From positions 202,391-266,390 of the forward strand of contig MU004203.1 in NCBI GenBank assembly GCA_010093605.1: 64,000 nucleotides of DNA, read 5' to 3'. The translations under genes were made by a program, and so were the position numbers. A model generated the notes under the pieces. It did no database searches, was not told the DNA's origin, and was given only the letters and a program-made list of their open reading frames with translations. The DNA comes from Lophium mytilinum. Lineage: Eukaryota > Ascomycota > Dothideomycetes > Mytilinidiales > Mytilinidiaceae. Shown here in pieces: positions 1 through 10,340 of this stretch; positions within the stretch are counted from its first letter, which is position 1; each line of letters begins with the position of its first letter.

Positions 1-2876
1 ATTAGTAAAGAAGTTAATAATAGCTTAGTATTACTATAGCTAGGTTATACTAAGAATATATTAATACTCTTTAAGGTCTAGAATATATATAGTTAGAGTA
101 CCTAATAGTGTATAGATTTTAAATAGGATCTCTAAGGCTTTTATACTAATTATAGTTATATCTAAAAGAAGTTTAACTACCTTAAAAGCTATTATTTTAA
201 TATTTCTTAGCTAATATTAAGTATGCTTTAGTAATATATAGATAGAATTAGCGCTATAGTTAATTAAGAAGGTAGTTCTTTTCTAATAGTTAGATAGTTT
301 TAAAGTTCCCTTATATTCTAAAAGATATTTACCTAGAAAGTTAAGGTAGTAGATTCTTTCTTCTATTAATTTAATAATAATTTAGTTAGAAGAATTATTA
401 AAGGGCGGCTAATTCTTCTCTATTATAAGTTTATAAAAAGTAAAAGTCTTATCTTTTAGATTAGTTAGTTACTCTAAGGCTACTAACCCTTCTAGTTTTC
501 TAATAGCTTTTTAGCTAGCTAAGTATAGTTATATTTAATATAGCCCTTCTTACTATAATTATAGTACTTATATATATTAGTATTCTATTAAGTATTACCT
601 TTACTACGTCTACTATAGCCTTAACTGCATTCTTAAGATCTAGTAGTATTTCTACCTTTAAAGGCGTTAAGTTTAGCATTATTTTTAGCGTCTAGATATT
701 TATATTTATTAGAATTAATATTAGTTTCTTAGAAGTAATTATTATCTAATTTTTTATTAGCCCTAGAGATAGTATTAAGGCGGCCCTAATAGTCTCTTAT
801 TCTCTTATACTAGAAGATCTAATACTTATTAGTAGTAGTAACCTACGCTATCTATTTATTAAAATTAAAAGGGGCCTATACTTAGGTATTAATATAAAAC
901 TTAAGGCTAGGTTTTAAACCTACGCGGGCATATTAATATACTTTAAGATTAGATAGAGCTATATTAAGAGAGTATATATAAGTAGCCCTAATAAGCTTAT
1001 TAAAGAACTACTAAGTACTAGTTATCTATACTATCTTATTAAAGTAATATTAGTATTACTCTAGTGTATCTATACTCTTATAGCAGCGGCTAAAGGTAGT
1101 AAAAAACTAATCTAATATAGTAAATTTAGTATTACCTTAGTAGTGCTATTAAATATCTTAATTCTATTAAATAGCTATAGTTCTAGCTATATAGCTACCG
1201 GCTAGCTAAATCTTTTAAGTTTCTAGTATCTACTAGTAAACCTATTAATAGGCGTCCGCTTATATAGTAATAAAGTTATATATCTAAACTATCTAGATAG
1301 AGTATATATTATTATTAACTTTATCTAACTATATAGTAGGAGTTCTTATAAGAACTTTAGATAGTATTATTAGGTAAGGTTCTCTTATAGCTAATATTTT
1401 CTTAAAGACTTATTAGAGCTTTTATATAGTTTATTTTAATAGAGTCTTATTATAGTCTAGTATTAGATAATCTAAGAAAGTATTAAATAATAGACTCTAG
1501 AAGTTAGTAGTACTTTAAGAAGTAGGCTACTACTAGAGGTTATCTAATATATTTTTAATATAGGCGTAGTAATTAGAAACTATAGCTTATAGCTATCTAG
1601 GTATAGTAGCCTACTACTATTATATAAAAGAAGCTAATATAGAACTAAAGAGTTCTAGTTTCTAGTAATTTATTATATACTCTATTATAGGGGCTTAAAA
1701 GTATTAATAGCTATCTAAAGAAGGTATAAATAATAGCCCTTAATAGATAAGCTCTAGATTATAGGCTAGGGCACTACTATAAATAATTAGAGGACCTTAA
1801 ACTAGTAGCTTAATAGATTCTAAAGTAGCAGCCTACTTAGTCTATAAGGCTAATATTAAATTAGATAGATTAAAAGATATAGTACTAAACTAAGAGAGTC
1901 TTTAAAAGAGTTCTTAAAGGTTAAAAGATAATCTATTAGAATAATAATATCTATTACTAGATATAAAAGAAAGCTAAGAGTTATAGAATATATAAGTAGA
2001 GAAAGAGTAGAAAAGAGTTAATAACTATAATATAATTAAAGTAAAGAGTAAGAAAAGAGTACTAAGATAGTAATATTAAGTTTCTTTCTTAAATACTTTT
2101 TAATATCTTATTAGAGAGGGAGAATTCTTAAAAGAACTCCTTTACCTTCTTCTTATAATTAACTTATAAGGATTTCTAATTACTATATAATTATTAGGCT
2201 CTATTAAGCTATAATATTATTCTTCTTACTATTCTACTATTAATCTTACTTTAGCAGCTAATAGAATATATAGTTAGTTGTATAGAAGTATTAAAAGAAA
2301 TAGAAAAATTCTATAGTAATATTCTAGCTAAGAGCTCTTTAGACCTATACTATTTAATTTTTATAAGAATATTTATAATAGGTAGTTATACTATAACGCC
2401 GGCCTAATACTAATTAGGGGCTATTATTAATAGTTATTATTAATTACTAATTAGGTTAATTTTTAGAAACTATTAATACAGCTTAGTATTATTATAATAA
2501 TCTAAAAATTCTACTAATTATAGAAGCTAATATCTTCTATTATTACTAAGGGTTAATTATAAGAATATAGCCTTAGCTAGCTCTACGCTATTAAGTTTAA
2601 GGATTTAATAGCCCTCTAAGAAGGCCTTAAAGGCAGCTAGAACTATAACTAAGCTACTAAATATAATATTTCTAATTATATAATATAAGAATTTAGAGAA
2701 TAATAGATATTAATTCTATATAGAAATCTAGCTAGGCTATATATATATTAGAGAGGCCTATATAGGCCTTAATTATACTAGATTTATATAGAAAAGTATT
2801 TCTATAGTAGATCTATATATTATATATATAATATCTAAATATTAACTATATATTAAGAATTCTATAATAGGTAATA
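1..2876. repeat. RIP-degraded AT-rich repeat island
   Basis: The stretch is almost entirely A/T with TA steps everywhere, very few CG dinucleotides and stop codons in all frames. It changes abruptly near position 2877 to ordinary base composition. This is the classical product of RIP (C to T in repeated DNA) in ascomycetes. At least one LTR-retrotransposon-like gag can be followed on the minus strand (see 522-899). The remainder (about 900-2870) is too mutated to assign, and no gene is supported in it. The left end is cut by the window. Confidence 0.85.
522..899 (-). pseudogene. RIP-mutated retrotransposon gag with CCHC knuckle
   Basis: Read on the minus strand in one fixed frame from 899 down to 522, the only interruptions are TAA/TAG codons, which RIP makes from CAA/CAG. 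At 566-522 the frame shows tyrosines spaced x2, x4, x4 (codons TAC, TAT, TAT, TAT). This is exactly the C-x2-C-x4-H-x4-C spacing of a retroviral-type zinc knuckle after TGC/TGT to TAC/TAT and CAT to TAT changes. Upstream is an Asn/Gln/Lys-rich segment, as is common in fungal gag proteins. Protease and polymerase would lie at lower coordinates, mostly outside the window. Gypsy or Copia affiliation cannot be decided. The copy is certainly dead. Confidence 0.6.
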
Positions 2877-2879
2877 ATG

Positions 2880-3717
2880 CCGTTTAAGGTGGCCCCATTG
2901 CGTAATAGGAACCTTAGTACGATGTTATTTTCTAGACAGCTAAGATTGCATGAAGTCAATTCAGGAGGGTTTGGGAGGTGTTTGGTACCGTTTGAGGTAG
3001 CCCAATTTTCTGACGGGAATCTTGGGACGATGGATTGTTCCGGACAGTTCGGCCCTGACAAAGTCGAATCCCGAGGGTTTGAGACGCGCTTGCTACCGTC
3101 TGAGGTGGCTTGAAAGGGTCAGAATCTGCGAGCTACAATGTTAGAAGCGTGGATTTGAAGCGTTTTGTCATTTAAATAACGTCGCAGGAGGTCCCCTGCT
3201 TAACTGACTTGAAAGGGAATGCAATGTAAATGTCGGCAGCGCCTAGATCTTCACATACTGTTTCGGGGCGTTTTGGTAGATGGCTGACACCGTTTGATGC
3301 TCTTCAGAAAAGCGAATGGCGTAAAACGAAATGTTAACGTTCGGGGGCCCTAAACCTCATGGGGGTGATTTGCGGCATTTTGAGACGCCGTTAGCGTCGT
3401 TTGAAGGCCTTTAGCTAGTTGAGAAGATAAAAGATTCAATATAATGCGTCTAAAGCCTTGTATAGAGCGAGCGGTTTTATGAAGTCTTGAAAGGTAACTG
3501 GTAATGTTTGAGGTCCTTGAAAAGGGCTGGACATAGACGACACGATGTCATGGTTTGGAGGTCTAATATCTTATATGGTCGATTGGGGAGGGGTTGAAGA
3601 GTGGATGACGGCGTTTGAGAGACTCCAGTCGGGTGAATAATTGCAGCTATAGTGTGATGGTTTAGAGACCGTGAATTACGAGGGTGCCGATGGGCGGCAC
3701 AAATTAATAAGAATCCA
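2880..3717. repeat. Degenerate ~107-bp tandem repeat array
   Basis: A motif resembling CCGTTTGAGGTGGCC recurs at 2880, 2988, 3096, about 3180, 3290, 3397, 3504 and 3611, giving spacings of 108, 108, about 84 and 110, then 107, 107 and 107. The first two units also align along their whole length: GAACCTTAGTACGATG matches GAATCTTGGGACGATG, and AAGTCAATTCAGGAGGGTTT matches AAGTCGAATCCCGAGGGTTT. Unit 4 seems shortened. The array abuts the RIP island but has normal GC content. Short open frames at 2846-3113 on both strands merely translate the repeat (36-residue period) and are not taken as genes. Confidence 0.7.
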
Positions 3718-4137
3718 AGGTGTACATGATAGATTTAGAAGCTCGTCATAGCCAGTCGAACTATCTCAAGCCGCGGTATCGGAACAGTAAAATGAATAGC
3801 AAGGGCGTAGGATGTTAAGTATGGTGTCGAGGGATAGTTTCTGTTGTATACGATACTAGGCTATTAAGTCTGGGCACCCGGAGTCATTGCTTGTCGGCTC
3901 CCATCTTGCTCGTTTGACACTGCTGAGATAGGTGGCGCAGCTGACTAGGCGCCAATGAATTAAGGAGCAGTCTGATATTCACTGGCTGGAATTTGTCATC
4001 ATGCTTAGATGTGTAAGACCTCATGGAGTAACCCCAAGCAGTGGTGTATAAATGCGCATAGACTCCTGGCTTGTCCCTGTAAAATGGAACATCTTTCGTA
4101 CTAACATTATACCGACGTATGAGACCATCCGACATGT
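3718..4137. other. Intergenic, nothing recognised
   Basis: This is a unique-looking sequence between the tandem array and the 3' end of the hydrolase gene. I see no coding region or repeat that I can support. The part next to 4137 will include the hydrolase 3' UTR. Confidence 0.4.
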
Positions 4138-5025
4138 CTACTGCTTCGTCAAGTCCTCCAAGAAACTCTCGAGATACGGCATGAAAGCATCCGGCGCCTC
4201 CCAAAACGGTGCATGATGCAGGCCTTCAAGCCTCACGCATTCACCCTTCCACAGATTGGCCCACTTGATCTCGTCCAAGTAATCGAGGTGGACAAACGGC
4301 TCAGCGCCTCCATTCACTACCGCTACAGTTACGGCGGTGTTCGTTTCAACCTCCTTCCGCTGATCGAGTCCACGACCTTGAACAAAGGCTCCGAACATGA
4401 CCTTCCGCGTACGCCCATCGGCACGCTTCACAGCATGGCGCATCCAAGGCTCGTATGGGACCGCGGTCGCGTGAGCAAAGTCGTCGATTTCGGTTTCCGT
4501 GAGAACCTCGCGGCCTGGTGGGAGGCGGGTTGGGTCACTGGGGAATTTGAAACCGAGGCAAATCTGGTCAAGGCCAAGGCACGGGGGCGTTCCAGTAATC
4601 ATGATTCCAAGGAGCGTTGTCTCCGGTGTAGTAGCGGTAGAAGAAGGGGCGAGAAGAGGCATCATTTCAATGGCAACGTGGCCGCCAAGGCTCCAGCCGA
4701 GGACCACAACATAAGAGATGCGGAGGTATTGAAGAAGTTGAGTTGCGGCAGCGGCGTAGGCAGCTTGGGTGTAGCTAGTGTCGGGATCTTCGGCGTTGGA
4801 GGAGGCGCCGTGGCCTGGGAGGTCGAGAGCGATGACGCGGTATCTCGTGGTAATTTGGGGTGCGTCGAAGACGGGGCGGAAGATTTGAGAGCTGGTAGAG
4901 TTACCGTGGATTAGGAGGAGAGTGGGTGCGTTTGAGGAGGTCGACGGCTCAGGTTTGGAATCGAAGTAGGCGATGGTCCCGTAACGTGTTACTAAGCTCG
5001 AAAGCTCAGGTACATGCGCATCCAT
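4138..5025 (-). CDS. Alpha/beta hydrolase fold protein
   Basis: Single exon, 295 residues. The fold signatures are in order: oxyanion-region LLIHGNSTSS (residues 37-46), DLPGHG (68-73), nucleophile elbow GWSLGG with Ser112, a likely acid Glu242 in VNGGAEPF, and a catalytic His at 270/271 (LEGLHHAPFW). The length fits single-domain serine hydrolases (esterase, epoxide-hydrolase-like or C-C hydrolase group). The substrate is unknown, and no signal peptide suggests it acts inside the cell. The start is the ATG at 5025. The frame stays open further upstream but has no ATG there. Long antisense open frames (4213-4914) mirror the codon bias of this gene and are shadows. The fold is sure, the reaction is not. 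Confidence 0.85.
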   Translation of the reverse strand: MDAHVPELSSLVTRYGTIAYFDSKPEPSTSSNAPTLLLIHGNSTSSQIFRPVFDAPQITTRYRVIALDLPGHGASSNAEDPDTSYTQAAYAAAATQLLQYLRISYVVVLGWSLGGHVAIEMMPLLAPSSTATTPETTLLGIMITGTPPCLGLDQICLGFKFPSDPTRLPPGREVLTETEIDDFAHATAVPYEPWMRHAVKRADGRTRKVMFGAFVQGRGLDQRKEVETNTAVTVAVVNGGAEPFVHLDYLDEIKWANLWKGECVRLEGLHHAPFWEAPDAFMPYLESFLEDLTKQ

Positions 5026-6781
5026 GATTGATTCTCGGAAGTACCAAAGTCTCTGTATCAACGGGAGTCGACTTTGTGTGCTGTGGTAGCACAATCTAGA
5101 GGCAAGGTTCCTCGAGGCTTGTGTGGACTTGGGCCTCAAAATTTGCCGCCTTTATAGGCCTTTTCCCGCAAGCGCGGACGCTTTCGGCAGTTTCTTCTAT
5201 AGGAATATAGAGCGACAAGAGTTTGGCGTTGAAACCCAGACAGCGACTTCCTATGCGATACACGAGCTTATCGATACTAGTGCAAAGAAGGTCAAACTCG
5301 GAGGCGTGGTAGCAAGAACCAGAATTCCAATGCTACCACAGGTTAGCAAACGGTTAAATTGGGGTTGAGAAGGCTAGTGCTGATGTAAGTTCAAATCCGA
5401 CGGATAAATCATACCTAAGACGGTGCGAGATTGATATATGGCACCCAAGGTGTTGAGACGTGCTGGAAATGAGGGGTATCTCGGCTGTGCTGATCACGAT
5501 ACGTGGTGTAAGGATTGCAATGACGTTAAGTATGACGGTATTTTTTACCTTTTGAGTCCAAAGGCAGCAGTCCACATCACCTTTCTGAAGTTCTGTTCAC
5601 GCTCTTTTCGTTGAGAATAGCGTTGTATAGGCCCTTGTTAGATAAGCAGCTTCTTGCTAGCTTCGCGCAGCACCACAAACCTCAACACCATGGAACTCAC
5701 CGTCTCGGAAAGGACGGCAGATCCGTCCGCATCACTCCTCATACTCACAAGCGGAGCATTCTTTATGCTCGAAGCAGCTATGTGCGCTAAATGGATCTCG
5801 CCATGATAAAAATGATGCGGATAATACCCAGACTTACAGAAGTTTCTTGCAGCATCATAGAGGCTACAAGGGCCTGGGCACTATACTGGGACGCATGTGA
5901 GCCTTGTATAGACTATACTGCTACCTCGAGACTGCTTTAACGTGTATAAAGTAGACATGCATGGACATGAGATAAAGAAGCGACGTGGCCAGTCGGTCAC
6001 GTGAGTCTATAGAACGACATAGAACGGTCAAATGGCTAATACATACAAGGGATCTGTAGATGATTTCTATTGCCGTAATGGTAGGCCTGGGGAACGAATT
6101 CCTAACAAACAGCATCATGATGCAATGGCGCTGGCGAAAGACATGTGGCGCGCTGCGAGTTGGGGGCCGATGAGGCTGTGCCTGCATGGACCATCTGGAA
6201 CTCCGCATTCTGGTGATGCGTGCAGATACTCCAGGCCAATGTCAAGAACAAAACATCACTAGAGCGGCCTATAACAAGGCAGACTTGAAACACGATGAAT
6301 ATATAATAGTGTTGTGTGTCTTAAGCAGCGTCCACATATGCACAGAGCAAGGCGCAGTCGAGTTTCTGCGAGGCTGCTCGCATTGACATCATGGTGTGGC
6401 ACCAGAATCCTTCTAGAAGATTGCCGCAATGAGTTAGGTAAGATCAGCCTTCGATCCCACTAATTCCACCCCGCCGGCATCGAGTGAGCCTTGCGGCGCC
6501 TTTGCAACCAACCACCATCCAACACCAAACCAAGGCGAAGCAAGCATCAAGCCATCTTTGCCACGGCTCCGCCTCAGGCTGCTTCCGGCTATCACTTTCT
6601 TAGCCCCCGGTGTGAGCTGTGCACCAGTGAACGCTGCGACATCTGACCACCTTCGTCACTTCCCAACCTTTGTATTGGAGACCCGCTCCTGTATATTTAG
6701 GCTCTCCCAAACCTGTCTTCTTTGGGTTCCAACAATTTCTATGACTTCCTACTATCCCTTATGAATACCTACGTCTAAATC
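5026..6781. other. Intergenic, no supported gene
   Basis: This 1.75-kb stretch of ordinary composition lies between the divergently transcribed hydrolase and DUF1399-type genes. It contains their promoters. One short ATG frame at 5690-5806 (38 codons) and several 60-95 codon frames were examined; none has a recognisable motif or a splice partner I could find. CT-rich stretches at about 6450-6780 suit the promoter and leader of the gene starting at 6782. Confidence 0.4.
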
Positions 6782-9115
6782 ATGAAGCTTGAAAAACCCG
6801 CGCCGCAGACAGGAGGCACGCTACCACACGACTCGGTGCTGGCCTCCTCCGCTTCCAACTCCAACTCGGACAATGCCCGCCCGCCATCATACCACGCAGA
6901 GGACCAAGAGCCGCCAAACCAGATTCCAGAGGACCTAAGCGGAAGGCTGCGCAACTTGAATCTTAGCCAACCTGTGGCAATCCAAACACCGACCAGCGAC
7001 CAATTAATTGCCCACCTTAAGCTTCTCGAAGCCTTCTGGAAGCTGAAAGAGGAGGTCGGCAAGTGGGATGGCCTGTTCGATATCTCTGATCCAGCTGGCC
7101 ACCTGGCAGAAGATGCAGATTCGAGAGCTAAAGTGTGCGAGAAGAGATGGGCTGTATATGTCGCGCGAGCCGTCGACCGCTTCGAAGCTTGGTGGACTCG
7201 ATGCATTCCGCAGTCGAAGGGTGGGCGGGGATGCGGGAAACTACGACTTGCCAACCTGACCACCGACAAGTCAATTCATCTCGTTGCGGGCGAGGGACAG
7301 CCGCTGGCCTATTTGACAGACCGCAATCACCTTCCGCCTCTTGGTAAGTAGTCATCGTCTATTGAACCTTAAAGGGTGAGAGTACTAACGCTTTCAGATG
7401 TTATCATGGTCTGGCACTCTTTCTTACTCAACCCCCGATGCTTTTTCGAAGACTGCTTGCGTCTCGGAAAGATAGACTTCTATACCACAGGGATGCCGTG
7501 GGGCGCTGTCGATGCCCTCATTGATCCCGTCACGTTCGATTACACACCCAGCGACGAAGCCAGAGCCCACTTCGAAGGCATGACTGGATGTCTCTGGGAC
7601 AATCTCCAAGACCCTCTAGCCAAGAACCTGCAATGCCCAGCTTGCAAGAACGATGTCACCGTGCCTTGGACCGCTCGAAGTGGTTTCGTTTCCACGTCTA
7701 AGTTCGAGCTTGGTAACGGGTTGGCAGACAACGATTTTACCGCTGTGTGCGAAGGCTGCAAGTTTACCATTACACACGAAGCCCTCCGTGTTGCGAAATT
7801 CCGTCGCGATGTTCAGGCCCTTCTTTTCGAAGACCTGCCACTTCCCGGCACGGTACTCCAAGTCGATGGCGCGCCGATGAAGCTTCGTACCGTCGGCAAA
7901 TCAGTTCTTCCCGAATGCACGTTCCCTTCATATATCGTCACCGCAGGTCTTAGCGGCGCTATCATGGAGACTACTGATCCCAAAGGGAACCCGCTCTGTA
8001 CAGTTGACTCAATCAAAAACATCTTCGAGCAAGGCGTTACAGACAAGAAACTAGTCAGAAAAGTTCAAAAGGCCTCCCTCGTCTACCGCCACGAGAAAGT
8101 CGCCATCCGCCGCATGATGTCTCGCTACTGGTACAACTCCTCCCCCTTCGCCCTCGACCTCACCGGCGCCGTCATCCGCCAGGGCTCCTTCGTCGACAAA
8201 ATGCACGCCATCGACTGGCTACACTCACCCGCCCTCTCCGCAACTACAACCCGCTGCCTCATAAAATACACACGCTTCTTCTCCATCATGGCACTCCACC
8301 CCCACAAAGTCGCCGTCCCCACCCTCGACGTCGACCTCGCCTGGCACACGCACCAAACCGCCCCAGCCCTCTACTACCTCTACTCGCAATCCAAAACGCG
8401 CAAGCTGATCGACCACGACGACAAGATCGAAGAAAGCGCCCTCAACGACGCCTTCATCTGGACCTCGCGCACCTACCAAGACAAATACATGGAGCCCTAC
8501 AGCGAATGCACGTGCTGGTACTGCGAAGCCGTCCGCGAGACCCGTATCAGCGGCTTCTCGAAGCTCTTCAAGAGCAACAACTACCAGACCTCCGAGAGCG
8601 TCCACGATATCCCAGGCGTCGCTAACGATCCTGCAACCGCCCCGCATATCAGCGCGCATAATGTCGTGCATGACTCGTCGGTCGTCGCGAAGAATAAGAA
8701 TAGGGTTAAGGCTGCGAGTATGGATGCCGCGTACCATTCTGCCTGTGCGCGGGCGCGGAAGAAGGGTCGTCCGGAACCGAGGCGTGATGATTATTTTTAT
8801 TATTATGCGTGGGGTTATCCGATTATGTATCCGATGTATATGCCGTACTATGTTGATCCGTGTGTTGGGGGTGCGGCGGGCGCTGGAGTCTATCCTTGCG
8901 ACTATGGCAATGTGGATTCGAGCAGTGGAGCGGTGGGGTCTTGTGCTGCTGGGACGTGTGGTGGCATGGCGAGCTTTGGAGGTGGGAGCTGTGCTGCTTC
9001 TGCAGGAGGCTGCGGAGGTGGTGGAGGCGGGGGCGGCTGCGGAGGGGGCGGAGGATGTGGTGGTGGTGGAGGTGGAGGAGGAGGGGGTTGCGGTGGCGGA
9101 GGAGGAGGGGGTTGA
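6782..9115 (+). CDS. DUF1399 / glycine-rich-domain-like protein
   Basis: Two exons, 6782-7343 and 7398-9115, joined across a 54-bp intron (GTAAGT donor, ACTAAC branch, TTTCAG acceptor, phase 1) give 759 residues. The conserved pieces DVIMVWHSFLLNP just after the junction and VDLAWHTHQ around residue 420 are the WH signatures of the DUF1399 (GRDP-like) family. CPAC and CEGC pairs lie between them. The N-terminus is a polar, disordered region. The C-terminus is Tyr-rich and then a nearly pure Gly/Cys tail (8980-9112). Function in fungi is unknown; plant relatives are linked to development and stress. No signal peptide or membrane segment is seen. The last ~400 bp are extremely G-rich compared with the C-rich middle of the gene. 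Confidence 0.85.
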
Positions 9116-10340
9116 GCAATGTAGAGGACGATCTTGGGGTTTGGGAGTTGGTATACCTGTGATGCTTCTCGTATTTCTAGTGGAAATCGTATATTGTTTC
9201 GTTTTCTACGTCTTCATTTAGTTCACGCGGTGTAAATCATCTCTGTATACATATATTGACGGTGGATATGACTAGTTTTAACCCTGACTCTGTACTTTCT
9301 AGTGAAAACAATGGATCATCTCAAAAAGCATCGCATGCCGCTCAGCAGGCTATAGTATGAGCGCTTCGATGATGAGCTTTATTAACACGTGACTGGGGTA
9401 GAATACCTAGCCTAAATGGTCTTAGCTTCCTGGACTTGGCTTTTCCTCCAGTGTCGGCCGTACCGCGTTTCCCTAGTTCCTGAACGCCGAATCAGCACCG
9501 AGCCAGCAGCATCTCTACAGCAACGCGATGCAGCAGCTGACTCTGCGTATGTGCCATGCCCAGGCGTAGGCAAAGTTGCATCCATCTTCAAGTTATTGCA
9601 ATAACTTGGAGTTTTTCCGAACATAAATAATTTATCCGAACATGAACAGTTAATCCGAACAGCGCCCCAACAGCGGCCAACAGCAACCAACAGAGGCCAA
9701 TAATTGCATGGGCAGCAGCAGCATAGTATACAGGCATGCTAACCATAATACTACTTATACGTGATAAAGATTGTCTAAGGTAAACTTTCTTAGCTAGGAA
9801 TTATTAGATGCTTTTCATCTTAATGGCGTTGTTACCTATTAAAAGGGAGCTCTAGCGAAATCTTTAGTGATGTATAAGACTACTAGTTGCATACTAATAC
9901 CGAATTTACGCCGAACATGAAATTCTAGCGAATATGAAGTTACGCTATAACATACTCTTATACTAAACCTAGAATTTTGTAGAAGATACACAGTTAGGGG
10001 AACTATACAGTTAACGCGAATATAGTTAGATAGAATATGCTATTAACACGGCGTTCTCTATAACTACGGGTAGGCACGTGATGCGCCGCGGAGATGTTGC
10101 CTACTCCGTGCCAGCTCCGTGTTCGTGATCTAGGGAAACGCCATACGGTCTCTAGCTCAGCAACGACCATCATTGCGATGTTGTATCTGCCACAATCTCG
10201 GTTACATGACTCAATTTGTTGAGCTGGGCAACTAGTAGCACCAAAGATGTCACACGGCGTGGCAAAAAAAGTACAACCATATTCCCGGACAAAGCCAAGA
10301 CTACGAATTCCACTCAGCCGTTTCAGCGCTTGACTTCGCA
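9116..10340. other. Intergenic with AT-rich repeat relic
   Basis: 9116-9600 is ordinary intergenic DNA. About 9700-10050 is AT- and TA-rich and looks like a small RIP-affected repeat. The last 280 bp form the promoter and leader of the kinase gene at 10341. No coding region is supported. Confidence 0.4.
9606..9700. repeat. Short direct repeats CCGAACAT and CAACAG-type
   Basis: CCGAACA occurs three times between 9616 and 9661 with AT-rich spacers, and CCGAACATGAA returns near 9912 just before a related GCGAATATGAAG. Directly after the first cluster, three 10-bp units of the type CAACAGNRRC stand in tandem (from about 9668). Together they may mark the ends of a small non-autonomous mobile element of about 0.4 kb, but I cannot define termini or a target duplication. 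Confidence 0.3.

Noticed and set aside
2846-3113. Open frames of 71 and 78 codons on opposite strands
   Set aside because: They are translations of the ~107-bp tandem repeat and have no start context or motif.
4213-4914. 233-codon antisense frame over the hydrolase
   Set aside because: Shadow produced by codon composition; the minus-strand frame has the real hydrolase motifs.
5025-5139. 38-residue Arg/Ser-rich N-terminal extension of the hydrolase resembling a mitochondrial presequence
   Set aside because: The extended frame begins with TTG and contains no ATG upstream of 5025.
5690-5806. ATG frame of 38 codons after a pyrimidine-rich leader
   Set aside because: Too short, no motif, and no splice donor that leads into a further open frame.
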